Shown here: piece after piece, positions 1-11,893 of the stretch | Layout: each line of letters begins with the position of its first letter | Position numbering within the stretch: the first letter of the stretch is position 1 | Assembly: GCA_000827495.1 (NCBI GenBank) | Contig: KN817553.1 | Location: 200,283-264,282 of the forward strand | Direction of reading: 5' to 3' | Origin: Hypholoma sublateritium FD-334 SS-4 | Lineage: Eukaryota > Basidiomycota > Agaricomycetes > Agaricales > Strophariaceae | Length of the DNA stretch: 64,000 nucleotides | Made by a program: the position numbers and the translations under genes | Notes under the pieces: generated by a model | Told to the model about the DNA's origin: nothing | The model's database searches: none | The model's input: the letters and a program-made list of their open reading frames with translations, nothing else

Positions 1-2078
1 TTAAGTCCTCTCGGGGCCCATAACCTATTGAGAAAGTAGTGCGCAGTGGTGAAGTTGAGAGAAAATCTTAATGATATTCTGCCTACATACTGTCCTTATA
101 TACATGTAAGTATGGTAGCTAGATGTATCTACAATATTCTATAAAATACTATATANGAGTGAACAAGTCATTTAGGAAATAGAAAACATATGTAAACACA
201 AATGTAAGAATGTAATAGACGCGCCTCGAAGGCGCTCGTCATTGGTGGAATGTTCGACTACCTACTTGGGTAATCGAGCAATGATTCCAACAGGCACATT
301 TGTTGATATTATTTGTACGCAACGGCATTGATTTGATGTGGCGCTCCGCTTCAATAATCTGCTCTCTATCGTGATACTATCAGATCTCTCCCTTTGAAAG
401 TACGTCCTCACACTCCATCTTGTATCACCTTTTGATCACCCTTCACGTTTTGATTCCTCTGCGAATGTCAGAATCCATTAACTCCATTGGTATTGCACGC
501 CGATCGTCGCGTGAATCTACAGGAAGTCAATGCCACTGGTTGGCCACTGGACTACTTTCAGCTCCACATCCCTACACACCCAGGACTTCCCGAAGTTTGG
601 AAAAGACGGAAGACAGACTCGGCAAATATTGATGCATGATGGCCGGTATGGCATGGTACATATGGCCAAATATCTCCTCCCCGGTAACACCACGGTTGAA
701 AACATTCCGCACCCGGGCTTCATGACGTCATCACTCTCCTATTTCACTCACTTTGTCCAACTACTTGATGTATTAGTGGTGGCAGTTCTACGCGTCTCGC
801 GCCACCTGCTGCACGCTCTTGTTTGCAAGCATTGTATGCATGCTCGATCTGTATTCAATTGGTGTTTGCACCCCATTCGAAACTTTGTGCAGTCGGAAAT
901 TACTTCGACGAACTGCTGCACGCCTTCGAAGTTCGTTTCCGCTATCATATTCCGCACCCTCGATATCTCCTTGCGCCCTACTTCCTCGCAGTCCAAAATT
1001 GGGCGTCGTGGAGACGGTCGGGCGGCGGTGGACATGGTGCTGATTGGGCGCAGCGGAAGGCGTGCTATTATTGGGGCTGGATCCAATGACGTGGACGGCG
1101 AGCGTCGCGCTGAATGAGTGGCGCGCTGCAGTTGCCAGGGCCAGGGCCAGGGGGTGTTTTAACGCCCGTGTGGATAATTAATTGAGTGGCGTACTGTCTT
1201 TACTTCTCTCCGGGTGGTGCGGTTATGCATTTATGTTATGATCGCGCATGCGTGTCTGGAGAAGATCTCCGAGTCTGCCATGTCTGTAGTATGATAGATA
1301 ATAGATATCAAGCAGGACCTTCGGAATGGTGTGATGAAAGAAGGTGGACCAAGATGTCAGGACCTTTTTCTTGCACCGCGCTATTGCCAGTGTAGATAAG
1401 GCCGAAGGCCGAGTACTGCTGACTGGGCAGGTATCGACGCATGATGCGCCGAACTATGTTTGCCAAAGATGCCACCTCGCGGTAGGGAAAAGTCCGCACC
1501 CGGTCTCCATCACTCAAGTACTCATCTCGTGTTACTCACCTATCCCTCGCGCCTTCAAACAACTACTGCACGCTTTGCGGGAACGTTTCCAATCTGCCAG
1601 TGAAGTCTTATTTTCGGCACGTTCTACTTGCGCCCCATTTCCTTTCAGTAAAAATTTAGTCGTGTTGGCGACAGTTGGACGACGGCAGACAATTCGACCT
1701 GGTCGCAGCTGAGCGCTCTATTACTGGGGCGACACTGACGTGGGTTGGATGCAGACGGCGAACGACGTGCTGCGGTTGCCAACAAGTTGCCACACGATAT
1801 TTTTAGCGCCCGTAGCGGGGAGTGAATTAGACATCGTGCCGTGCAGATGCCGAGGCATCTGAGTGCGGTGTCAAGCGCGCGGCCGAGTCTTCGGCGCGTC
1901 CATGAACCGGAGAGTGCCCTCCTCGACATCGCCGCAGCTTTACACGGTGTCATTTCCCCGCCGTGAGAGCCCGCTCCGAGGAGCCGGAACAAATTGCGCG
2001 CCGGCCATCAACGGCACAACTGCAGCCGGCATGCATCATTGACAGTGGGAGCGGAGCGCTGCGCGATCGCAGTCACCG

Positions 2079-2110
<32 letters not shown>

Positions 2111-2159
2111 CAGAAAAGCACCACCGTCGCCGCCAGCGCCAGCGCCGCCGCGCGCCTCG
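1..2159. other. non-coding stretch with decayed duplication
   Basis: No reading frame here looks like a real protein. The open frames are short, overlap on both strands and contain no recognisable domain. The stretch has one ambiguous base (n) at about 156. Two segments, about 880-1130 and 1555-1790, resemble each other loosely, including a shared 'tactggggc' block followed by a similar GACGT/ACGGCGA context, so one is probably an old degenerate copy of the other. CAT/CAC-rich microsatellite sequence lies at about 2080-2112, just before the first gene. Confidence 0.5.
1135..1152. repeat. short CCAGGG tandem repeat
   Basis: Three copies of the hexamer ccaggg in a row in a non-coding context. 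It is a simple microsatellite with no visible role. Confidence 0.7.
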
Positions 2160-3065
2160 ATGTACCCGTCATTCCACCTCTCGGGGGTCCTCTTCCTCGC
2201 GACCGCCTTCGTCCTCAGCCTCCTCGCCTCTGTCTCGCTCCCTGCGCTTGACCTCGTCCGGGTGACGTTCGGGCCAGTGGGCCCGCCAGGCATTCGCGCG
2301 CAGTATATCCACGAGCTGAGGGTGCGTCTTTCGCTTACTTCTCTGGTGCTCTGTGTCATACTGACAACTCTGTCGATCAGCTCGGCGTCTGGTGAGCACT
2401 CAGATTGTCGCCCGCCTGCGCTAACACCCCCCCAGGGCATTCTGTGGGATCACCGCTGACGGGCATAGGGAGTGTGATGTTAAGCGTGCGTCCCCCTTCT
2501 CGTCGTGTGCTAGTACGGAGTGCTGATGCCCAAGCAGATCTGGGGTACCAGGTCGCTGTAGTAAACCCGCATAATACGAGCATCGCCGCGGTAATTACTT
2601 ACACCTCGACCCAGCGCCTCGTCGTGCACCCCATCGGTATGCCCATCGCCGCCTTACCCGCCTACGCCACTAATGCACCCACGTATAGCGACGGCGCTCA
2701 CACTGCCCGCCCTGCTCCTCGCCGTCACCCCGCGCCCCGCGGCCCGGCGCCTCGCACCATACATCACAGCCCTCGCGAGCATCCTGACACTCACAGCCCT
2801 CGCCCTCGACATCGCGCTCTTCGCGCACGTCAAGGACGCCATTGACGCCTTCGGCGACCCGACGTACACGACGGACACCGCGCCCGGCTTCTGGCTCACC
2901 TTCGCCGCGCTCATGGCGCTCATCCTCGGCGCCGGCGCGCTGTGCTTCGCGCGCAGCGCCCCCCGTGGCGCGGGGCGCATGCCGATGCAGACGCCGGCGA
3001 TGGAGCGCTTCCTCGCGACGATCAGGGAGCAGGAGCGGGCAAGGGAGGGGAAGGAAAAGGCGTAG
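2160..3065 (+). CDS. SUR7/PalI-family four-TM plasma membrane protein
   Basis: Five exons: 2160-2321, 2381-2391, 2436-2485, 2538-2636 and 2689-3065. They total 699 nt and encode 232 aa. The second exon is only 11 nt, and intron 4 has a clear CTAAT branch site. The protein has an N-terminal hydrophobic segment (about residues 5-30), an extracellular stretch ending in a 'LGVWAFC' block with a second cysteine about ten residues later, and a 'GYQVAVVN' segment. Three more hydrophobic segments follow (about 110-135, 140-165 and 180-205), then a short charged tail. This layout matches the fungal SUR7/PalI family, which acts in eisosome/plasma-membrane organisation and pH signalling. The family call rests on topology and the cysteine motif, so the precise role is unknown. 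A partial copy lies about 500 bp downstream. Confidence 0.75.
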
Positions 3066-3584
3066 GTCGCGCTGGCGCCGTTGGACTTGTATTTTTCGCT
3101 GTGCGTTGTTGTCTGTAATTACCGCCTTGAATGATGAATAGCACCAGTGCGAATATATTGCTGTACCAGGCGGAACAGGGCCTGCAGAGGGGTGGAATCA
3201 AGGCCAGCGGCGCTGCCTCTCTGATGGAGGAGAAATGCGTCATCAAGTCCCCGGCATAACGGTCTCCCCGGCTCCCGGGCCGTAAGTACTCCGCGGGGAG
3301 GGCAGCGAAACTACAGCTTATTCCGCGCCAGTCTGCTATCCAGGAACCTAGCTTCTCCGGCCTGCAACCATATCTGCAAACAGCTCAGGAATTGTGATCC
3401 CTTCTGACTGCCGACTACGTCAAACTCGACTCGGATCATCAAATCCACTCTAAGGACGTCCTAAGACGGGGGAGATGTCCTTGCGCGGGCTATCCGCACG
3501 TCCGTTCTCCTTCCCTGTTTGTTGGTACATTGTACACCCACTCGCCCGCCCCTCATGCTGTCTGCTCGGTGAAAACGGCCAGTG

Positions 3585-3735
3585 CCGTCACCCTCCCGCC
3601 CTTCTGCCATTCTGGCGCTGGGCATTACGCTCTTCGCGCTCGACGAGGACGCGATCGCTTACCTTCGCCGTGCTGTTGGCGCTCATACTTGGCGCCGGTA
3701 CGTCGTGTTTTAGAAGAAGTGGCCCATCTGGATTT
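3585..3735 (+). pseudogene. truncated copy of the SUR7/PalI gene 3' end
   Basis: A short stretch encodes peptides close to the last transmembrane segment of the upstream gene: 'LTFAVLLALILGAGTSCF' here against 'LTFAALMALILGAGALCF' there. Just before it is a compressed version of the preceding region, 'ITLFALDEDA' against 'IALFAHVKDA'. These parts are in different frames, most of the gene is missing, and no start or splice structure survives. It is a decayed tandem fragment of the neighbouring gene, not a functional gene. Confidence 0.65.
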
Positions 3736-3766
3736 AACAAATCAAGCGTATACATACAGGACAATG

Positions 3767-6332
3767 CTACGCTGCAAGCGCCCGGCCACTGGCCGTACCT
3801 CCTACATCAGATGTACGGCGGATGTATCTGTACGCAGCGTCCATCAGGCGGCGACGAGGCGAGTACTTCAGAAAGGTGCGCCTTATCCGTCGATTGATTA
3901 GTGCAAGCAGTTTGTCGGACTTGGGACATAGATCCAGGACGGGAATGAGGAATTGGGTGGTAAGTTTGCGATTCCAATCATGCCTGCTGAAAATCCCAAG
4001 GAACGGGACGCGCAATTCATGTTGGAGCCTCATGAGGTGTATTTCTCGTTGAATCCTATTTAGTCTCCCTGAGTCGACGTGGTTCCGCCGCCGCTTGTGT
4101 GGGCGCACAGGCTCCGAAGAGAACTGTCGAGGATTAACTGCCTTGGTCCATCGCCGATTATCATAGAAGTGGTGATAGGCGTGAACGGGAGGTAAAGCCA
4201 TGCATGACACGGGCGCCGGCTCCAATGATTTGAGCAGTTGCAATGCTGTATGGATATATGGATTTTCACCTGCATTACTACGTGAGAGACCGATGATCTT
4301 GAATAGTGCACACGGCCAGGAGTTCTTCGAAAGTTCTTCCCCTGGCTTCGAGGCGAGCAAGCGCATATATGGGTATGCCATAGATCGCAGCAAACCCGTA
4401 AATACTTCGTCATAGCATGCTCCATTTATCACAAATTCGTGGGCCAGCGTCTCTGCCAAGGCAGGAAAATGGCGCGTGTTGATAGAAAAATTGCAGTCAA
4501 CCTTGAGATTGATGAGTGATTTGAGACGCATTGCATATTTTACGCAAAGTTCTTGATATCTGAGATCAAATTGAGTGGCAGTATCGGCTGGGGGAAACTA
4601 TACGATGTATGAATACGCTTTTGAGATACTGGCAGACATGCGGGTGAAATCAAGTACCTTGCTTTGCGGCAGCAGCCATTCAAACATTTTCAGCCAACGG
4701 TCTCCCTCTCGGTATTCGGCAGGCTCCTGCCTGCGTGATTCACGCCAGATCAATTCTATTGGCAGAGATTCTAGATCTTCATATAAATCCTCGCTCATTT
4801 GCAATGGTCGGGGTGAGGTGAAGACCGCATCAAATATTTCAAGGTTCACTCCTCTTGGAGAACAGACCCGTTTGATCCCCTTTTGCGCGAGTCTGGCGGA
4901 GTATTGGGTCCTATCAATGTGAAAGTCTCCACTTCGTTTTTGGTCAGCGAGAAAGTCGCTCAGTGACGCATGACAAAGTTCTATCCAGTAGTCAACATCA
5001 ATTTTCCCAGCAGTAGGGCGACGCAGTGGCATATCAGGGGGTGGTAAATATAATCCAAAATCATCCTTATCGCGGATGGTGATGGACGCAAGGGATGAGA
5101 AAACCATGTCGATGTCTTCTTGATCAACACCAAGAAACCAGGATATGAATGACGCTGATTTTGCAAAATCGAGGTTAAGGTAGCCCATTAAAAGTGCCAG
5201 GATATCCAGCATGAGAGCTCTATCTTGAACAGACGCGAGAATATGCGTATACAGTGCGTCAATCTCGGAAAATGGGATGTCACCTGAGCGTGCCGGATGA
5301 ATGCCCAGAATTACGTCCAGCTGTCGCGGAGGTGAAGTACGAATGTTGGAAATATATTTGATGACGGTGGAGGCATAGATGAATTGTCCAGATGACTTAG
5401 TCGCCAGTGTATCGACTGCTGAACGGAGTGGCCACACTGGTAGAATATGTCTTCTCATTGGATGTGTCTCCTTGATTGACTGAAACGAATCGTTCAGAAA
5501 AAGCCGGATGTCCTTGTCTGCTGTGTAATGATCATCCAAAGCCAACGAGGTCCACAATTTGACCAGTTCTGCAGAGTCGAAAGAGAATCTGATATCGGTC
5601 TCAGGCCGACTGGAAATGAGGAAAATGAAAGGGAGGTTATGTATTTGTATCGCACGCGCAATGGCACGTAGCACGGCGCTTCGATGACCTTCTTCATTGC
5701 ATTCATCTAATCCGTCCACTAGAAAAAGGCGAGGTGCTGATTTGGGATCTGCGAAAAATCCGGACTGCACGAGATATCTCAATGGCCCGACAATGAGCGC
5801 ATCGATTTGTGCGTCGAGGGTTTTACCAAAGATCATGGGATCGCGGACGACAGCAGCGTCGAGTGCGGAGGCGATCTGTGGAATCCTGGTGGCGATTTGC
5901 GATGCGATGGTCGCTACGAGTGATCCAGGGTGGTTCCGTGTGCCGTCGGATCTGGAGAAAAAGAAGCTGGCAAGGAGGATATCAAGCGCTGCGCACTTCT
6001 CCGCGATGGATTGCAGGATTGCCGACTTTCCAGCACCGGCGGGGCCATATAGCCATAGAATTAGCGCGTCTTTGTCGTCAGAGCCAAAGATCCATTGCAT
6101 GATGCGCTCCAGGATGGCTTTTCGCGTTCCGGGGTGACACTTTGGAGGATCATAGCGTGCGCTCGAGTTGTGTATCGCATTTGCGTTGGCCACTTTCCCG
6201 AGTTGTTCTGTAGATTTTAATATCTTGTAAATGCTCACAGTGAAAGCCACTCTCACCAATTCCAGTATGTCCGATTGATGTGAATGTCGCGCCGTGTATC
6301 GTGAAATCCCTCGCATTATTGAAATATGTCAT
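3767..6332 (-). CDS. NACHT-domain STAND NTPase (fungal NLR-like)
   Basis: Three exons read on the minus strand: 6332-6257, 6207-4658 and 4597-3767. They total 2457 nt and encode 818 aa. The first exon encodes the 'DFTIHGATFTSIG' leader typical of basidiomycete NACHT proteins, which identifies the true start. It is joined across a 49-nt intron to a 'YDPPKCHPGTR' block. Walker A (GPAGAGKS) is at about residues 80-87 and Walker B (LFLVDGLDEC) at about 186-195, followed by a sensor-like 'LISSRPE' motif. The 60-nt second intron ends in the TAG that otherwise looks like a stop, and exon 3 continues in frame. NACHT proteins are signal-transducing switch ATPases, and in fungi many act in non-self recognition or programmed cell death. 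I see no ankyrin, WD40 or TPR repeats in the C-terminal 275 residues. The last part of exon 3 is rich in Arg/Lys, so its exact end is less certain. Confidence 0.85.
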
Positions 6333-8314
6333 CTAGTTTGAAATGGCAATATCAGTGCATGCGTTGCATGAAAACAGTAAAGACCGACCGGACAATGAGC
6401 ACAGGCGAAGCCCTTTTCAGAACGGGGTGGAAGTTGAAGGAACCACTAGTCTTGATATAAGTATTACATGGACTCGATTGCGATGCACTTTACACTGGTC
6501 GCAGCACAGCCTGTCACTATCAGTATTAATACTTCAGAGTTCGATATACACGCGTATACCGCGATCGCCTTGATATAACACGTCAGAACGCAGAACGCTG
6601 TAATACAGAACACCTCGAAGACAGATGCACACACAGCTTCTTCATGGACACAATGCACTGCGGGGACTGCTCTCGCACGCGCGTCGCACTGAACCCTACT
6701 GACACGAAGCGCACCTAGAAGCGGGCACTCGTGAGGCGAGGGGAAGCCGAATTCGAGCCAGCTGTCAGGTGCAGCATCGGACGCGTACAGCCATCCACAG
6801 ATAGCGCAGCAATTGAATTGATTATTTCCGAGCAGCGCCTTGATGTGTACTAGACAAGTGCGATACAGCACGGCATTAGAGATCGCACCAAGCTTCTGAG
6901 CGTTGGGATTTGGCAAGGATCTTTCGGGTTGACCGCCGATTGAAACGAGGAAAACATGGCGGATAAATACGTTCGTTCACAGAGCATTCATGCCACATGG
7001 CGGTGTACGCCCGGAATATTAACCCACGATAATCCCGTACGACGCAGCTAGGCAGCATGCAGGCTTTCGAAGACATTCCGCGCAACGCTTGCAAGCCTGC
7101 ACGTCCTCGCCACGCTTCTTCCACAGCATATCAGGATAATGCATCAATACGCACCCGCAAGCTGCCTCGCGCGGCCGTAGCATCCGCATATATCACCGCA
7201 AGTTGTCCACGTCAGGAGTGTACTGCTGCTCGCCAGAAAGCGTTGAGCACGTTTTCACCAGAGTGACCGTGCAGTCAAGCACCAGGACCGTGAAGCTGAA
7301 CGTAGCGGTGAAAGCAATTAAGTTTGCGCGAAGCGAGGAGAGACGATGCGTGACAACAGATGCAAAGGAGTATGGAATAGAATCCCAAGGGCGGCGGGGG
7401 ATAGACACAGAACATAGGAGGCTATGAATCCAGGTGGCATGCGTGAAGATGACAGATAAGGTCGGTATTTTGCGGCGTGAGGAGCGCGATGAAGGTATTC
7501 CAGACGCCTAGCACCTGTATATAGGGAACCTGCCGGTGATCCAAGCAGCGAGGGCGCGCAGCAGTTCGAGAGGGTCGACAGGAGGAGCGTAGTGAGCGTT
7601 AACGGCGTGGGGCTGGTTCAACCGGGGCCACGAGGAGCTGACTTTAAAATAATATGCGAAGCATTATTATGTAATTTCCACTATATAACAACCTGGCCCA
7701 ACCTTAGCGTCGTTGCCGCCACCTTTGACCGGTTCACTCCTCCGGAGTAACACCATCTCTCCACGTACAGCGCATCATGTACGGTATCGCTTCCTCAGAT
7801 ATATACAGGTCCGACTTTGCCGTCGCACAGGGCGTGCGGCAGTGCGGCTGCACGGGTTAGATTTCAAGAATCAAAGCGTCGGTTGCGAAATACGAACATA
7901 ACGATTTAACTATACAAGGCGCGATGTGCATAGGCAAGCATGATGGACGTGGGCCAGGTATGTCGAACACATGACATGTGTAGAGGCAGATTCTAACGAC
8001 CCAGTAGGGACTGACATTTGAAAAGGGGCGCACCTCTGCAATGCGCATATACAACGCATACACACTAGACTTTCCTGGGCTCCGTTTTACTTGCCACCAC
8101 TGTCGCTGATCTCCCTCCTTGCTGCAAGGGCGTGCAAAACTGCTACGCTGGGCCCCCAGCAGCCGCTCCCTCCTGTGCTGGTTGCTCACCGAAGCTGCCC
8201 GCGTGTGCACCATGCTACACACCTACTGGCTCATCACCGTCCACAACTGCCACTGCACCCTAATCGCCAGCTCGTTCACCCATCTCGGGTTCTACGTATC
8301 TGAGCTCCTAACTG
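6333..8314. other. intergenic region, no supported gene
   Basis: Several short open frames occur on both strands, the longest being about 150 codons on the minus strand at 6464-6916. Their translations are cysteine-rich, low in recognisable motifs and have no consistent intron structure. An AT-rich patch at about 7640-7690 surrounds a small imperfect inverted repeat. The last few hundred bases may hold decayed 5' parts of the methyltransferase pseudogene that follows. Confidence 0.4.
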
Positions 8315-9415
8315 ATGTCCCCCGTGCTGCGACCTCCCGTGCGCGCGCTCTCCGCGCTCCAGGACCCCGTCGCTGAAATCTACCCTTCGCTCGTATACAA
8401 CCCGTCTATGAGAGGCAGCCAGCGGCGACGCACCTACTCCCCCACCGCTGTGCGTAGTAACCCTGACACAGAAGAGGCGAATGCGGATGAGCTTCGCATG
8501 GACGCCTTCGAGCGCGCGTACGCTATCAAATGGATCTCGGTGCTCGTCGCCACGCTCGGTGAAGAGCAGGAGGCCGACCAAGGGAGCGTTGTAGCTGCGT
8601 ACATGCGCCTCGTCCAGACTACCGCAGCGCTGTTCGCCACGTGCACGGGACCTCGGCCGTAGGCGTCCTCACGCGCACGCTCGTCTTCCTCGCGGCGCAC
8701 GCGCCCGTGCGCGTCGCGTTCACCGACACGCCGTTCGACACGCCGCTCGACAACGCCGACTACGCGAGCGTCGCCGCGCGATGTGGGCTGCGCGCGCGTC
8801 ATGGGAGATATGGTCGCGGAGGACCCGAGTGCGTTTAGGCTGGAGGGGATCCGGCGGGGGGGGGGGTGGCGGCGCGCTGGTGTGCCTCCTTGAGCTCGGC
8901 GCGGGGCTCGTCAACCTCGTGCTTGCCACAAGCATGCCGGGCGGCGCCCGTCCAGATCGTCGCGCGAAACGGGTGCGGTAACTTCCCCGGCCTCCTCGAC
9001 ACCGTCGATTATCACCACCGCGCCCCTCGTCTGCGCCGCGTTCTACGGTGCGTGGCGCGAACAGCGCCACCGCACGCTGCCGGCGCCGTTCGACGTCGTG
9101 TTCGGCGCGGACATCGTGTAGACTCCCTCGCCACGCTCCTGCGACGCCCCGCTGTGTCCCCCAGCGCCGGCACCGGCACCGCCTCCTCCGACCCCGAACC
9201 TCATCATCCCGCTGCGCGCGACGCACTCCGCAGAGTTGCGCACCGTCGAGCAGGTGTTCGCGCCACCCGCCGCCGGAGTGAGCGGGGACGACGAGGCGGC
9301 GATGGTCCTGGTGATCGATCATATGCAAACGCTCGCATGCACGACGGAGACGCCGGGCATGGAGATCACGTACGGGTACTATCGCACTGGGTGGGAGCGC
9401 CCGGCCAAGGTGTAG
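8315..9415 (+). pseudogene. decayed Methyltransf_16-type (protein lysine) methyltransferase, copy 1
   Basis: Consecutive pieces in shifting frames resemble a fungal methyltransferase-16 protein. An N-terminal block comes first (about 8480-8630, 'DELRMDAFERAYAIKW'). A 'DTPLDNADYAS' block follows at about 8735-8770, then a SAM-binding 'LELGAG' motif at about 8890. Next is 'DVVFGADIV', immediately followed by a stop codon at about 9118, and finally a C-terminal 'YGYYRTGWERPAKV' ending at a TAG. The frame changes near 8765, the residues after LELGAG are partly deleted, and bases appear to be missing at about 8960 and 9118. An 11-base G run at 8856-8866 adds another possible slip. The enzyme family transfers methyl groups from SAM to protein lysines, but this copy cannot make a full protein as read. 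Confidence 0.7.
8856..8866. repeat. 11-base homopolymer G run
   Basis: A run of 11 G lies inside the methyltransferase pseudogene. Length errors are common in such runs, so the frame around it should be read with care. Confidence 0.8.
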
Positions 9416-9469
9416 GGCAATAATGAAATACGTCTTGCCGGGATATATGTCGTTCGACGACCTTCAAGA

Positions 9470-10353
9470 AGAGGTTTGACGAGCGGCGTGAGGTGTAGAT
9501 TGATGGCACTCGTACATTTCGGCGTGCCACCGAGCCTTGGTCTCGCCAGTGGGGTCTCTTTGATCATGTACGAAGGCCGTAGCCTGAACCTTCAGCGTCG
9601 CCGTCCGGATGGGCATCCTGCGTACCTCCTTGGCCTCTGTCATGGACAACGTATAAGCAATTATGCGAGTGGCAGACGAGAAGTCGCTGCATTTTCTGAT
9701 GTTGTTTCGCCCAACTTTCTGTGAAAACGGATGTCGGCGGCAACGGAGCGGCCAGTCGAGATTTCGTTTCTTTTCTCAAAGATGAGAAGGAAAACTCACT
9801 GTCGTACGAACTTTCCAAGGAAAACGTATCGTCGAAAACGAGCCTCATCTCAGACTCATGCTATAGACGACGCGAGACACACTATATATTGGTATTAGCG
9901 CCCCCTGCGAATCATGCCGAGCGTTATGGACCAATTATGGACTCGCTCGGCTGGCTTTAATAACGCAAACGCTCGCAGCAAGGCCGTTGGTCACCGTTCC
10001 CACCATCCCTTCGATCGAGGGAGGGTCTATAAATAACTCACGGAAGCATACCGCCTCGTACACGACCGGATGTCAGAGCCGGCTAATATCCCCACCACAG
10101 CGCCGCTACGTTGCCTCCGATGTCCATGCCTTCAAATGAAACAAGCGTTCGATAGCCTATTTTGTCAAACTTGCTTATCGTCGTGGCATGGCAGATACGG
10201 CTACACAAGGCGGTCTAATCTTCGCAGTATGCTCAACATCGTCGATCCACTGACGTTCGGAGAGGGTATATAAGATGTACCATGGTCGTGCAGTCGAAGT
10301 ACAACACACCTTACTTCCACATCTCTCGTCCAGCAGAATTTAAAATCAGCATC
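9470..10353 (+). promoter_or_regulatory. upstream region of reductase A with TATA box
   Basis: This region aligns by eye with 13500-14374 upstream of reductase B. Shared blocks include 'gtcgctgcattttctgat', 'cgaatcatgccgagcg' and 'cttatcgtcgtggcatggc'. It contains two TATA-like elements. One is TATAAATA at 10028-10035. The other is TATATAAG at 10267-10274, 80 bases before the ATG at 10354 and the best candidate for the core promoter. Conservation between copies suggests that transcriptional control was duplicated with the gene. Confidence 0.65.
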
Positions 10354-11893
10354 ATGCCGACCATCATCAAAGGCGACAAAGTCCTTGTGTCCGGCGCCAA
10401 TGGCTACATCGCTATGTGGGTCGTGCGCACCCTCCTCGAGCGCGGATACGCAGTGCGCGGCACCGTGCGCAGTGCTTCCAAGGCTAAATTTATAGACGCA
10501 TACTTCTCCGCTCTCGGATACGCCGACAAATTCGAGTCTGTTATTGTTGAAGATATTATGAAGGTATTTTTCTATTTTTCTCCGACGAAATTGCACCGAT
10601 AAATTGATTTAATTTCTTCAGGAAGGTGCATTTGACGAGGCGGTCAAGGGCGTAGACGCCATCGCCCACACTGCCTCCCCGTTCACCGGGAATGTCCAGA
10701 CACACGATGGTAGGACACCCCAGCGTACTATATACAACCGCCACTGACCATGGAAAATACAAAGATCTTATCAAACCAGCCGTGAAGGGCACCGTTGGTA
10801 TGCTTGAAAGCGCCTTGAAACACGGGTAAGTTTTTTTGTGCTCTCGGCGTGTAGCTATAATATGCCTGACTGGCTGTCTTTGTATTTAGCACGCAGGTCA
10901 AGAGAATTGTCATTACGTCTTCCACAGCAGCGGTCGTAACGCCCTCAGAAACACCTACTGTGTTCACTGAAGTTGATTGGAACGACAAAGACCCGCAATC
11001 AGTGAAGGAGTTAGGCGACAAGGCGCCCATACTGCCGACTGGGTACCGTGCATCGAAGTCGTTGGCTGAAAGGGGTGAGTTACAATATCAACGAGACAGT
11101 AGTACATATCTGAGCTTCGTCTTGTCTGCACCAGCCGCATGGAGCTTCGTCCAAGAGCACAAGGCAGAGATTGGATGGGACATATCCGTGATAAACCCCC
11201 CCTTTGTGAGTCTCCTCTTTGACATTTTGAACATGCTTACTGACTGGAGAATATTCACATTTTCAGGTCTTCGGTGTAAGTCAATTTCAAGTATCTGAAC
11301 GAGTTTCATTTTCTGACCTTTCTGACCTCTGTACTTCCACAGCCCGCCATACACGATTTCACGACCGTAGCGTCTTTGAACACTTCCGCCCAGATGTGGA
11401 TAAGCACAGTGACGTCTTCTACACCCCTACCCAAGGAGCACTTGCTGTACTCTGAGGCGTGGGTCGATGTTCGGGATGTTGCTCTCGCACACGTCCTGGT
11501 ACTTGAAAAGCCCGACGCAGGGGGGGAGCGTATTATCGTTTCTGCGGGTAAGCCACGCACTAATCATATCCTCGAATGCGTAACTGACTCGTGCACCTCT
11601 TACTTCACAGGCTCATGGAACTGGCAAGAATGGAGTGAGTTGCATCCGGCATTTTGATGAAAAAACCCACCTGATCACCCGATTTCACAGTTGATATAGC
11701 GAATTTGCTAGAGAACCCGCTGAAGACCTTGCCCATCTATAAAGGAGAACCCGGTCTTTTCGAAGCTGGAAAAACTGAATATCTTATCTCGTTCGATACC
11801 GCAAAGGAACAGCGCATCCTCGGCATTAAACATCACACCAAGTTGGAAACGGCGCGCGACACCCTGGAGGACTTTGCTAAGAGAGGGTGGTGA
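10354..11893 (+). CDS. NAD(P)-dependent extended SDR reductase, copy A (GRE2-like)
   Basis: Nine exons: 10354-10563, 10622-10709, 10765-10825, 10890-11074, 11135-11205, 11267-11275, 11343-11547, 11611-11634 and 11691-11893. They total 1056 nt and encode 351 aa, a normal length for this family. The N-terminal dinucleotide-binding motif GANGYIA is at residues 14-20, and the catalytic YRASK (Tyr172, Lys176) follows a 'VITSS' strand. These features place it in the epimerase/dehydratase (extended SDR) superfamily near fungal GRE2-type aldehyde/ketone reductases and cinnamoyl-CoA-reductase-like enzymes. The exact substrate cannot be read from sequence. Exon 6 is a 9-nt microexon encoding Val-Phe-Gly of the 'NPPFVFGP' block. 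The gene is intact and lies between two methyltransferase pseudogenes. A TATATAAG box precedes it, and it is the first of three tandem paralogues. Confidence 0.9.

Noticed and set aside
530..1117. 195-codon open frame near the left end
   Set aside because: No domain, overlaps open frames on the other strand, and the composition does not resemble a protein. It lies in a degenerate duplicated stretch.
4598..4600. TAG that appears to end the NACHT protein
   Set aside because: It is the last three bases of a canonical 60-nt intron. The downstream exon continues in frame to about 3767.
6464..6916. 150-codon minus-strand open frame
   Set aside because: Cysteine-rich translation with no motif, no intron structure and no conserved neighbour. 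Probably chance.
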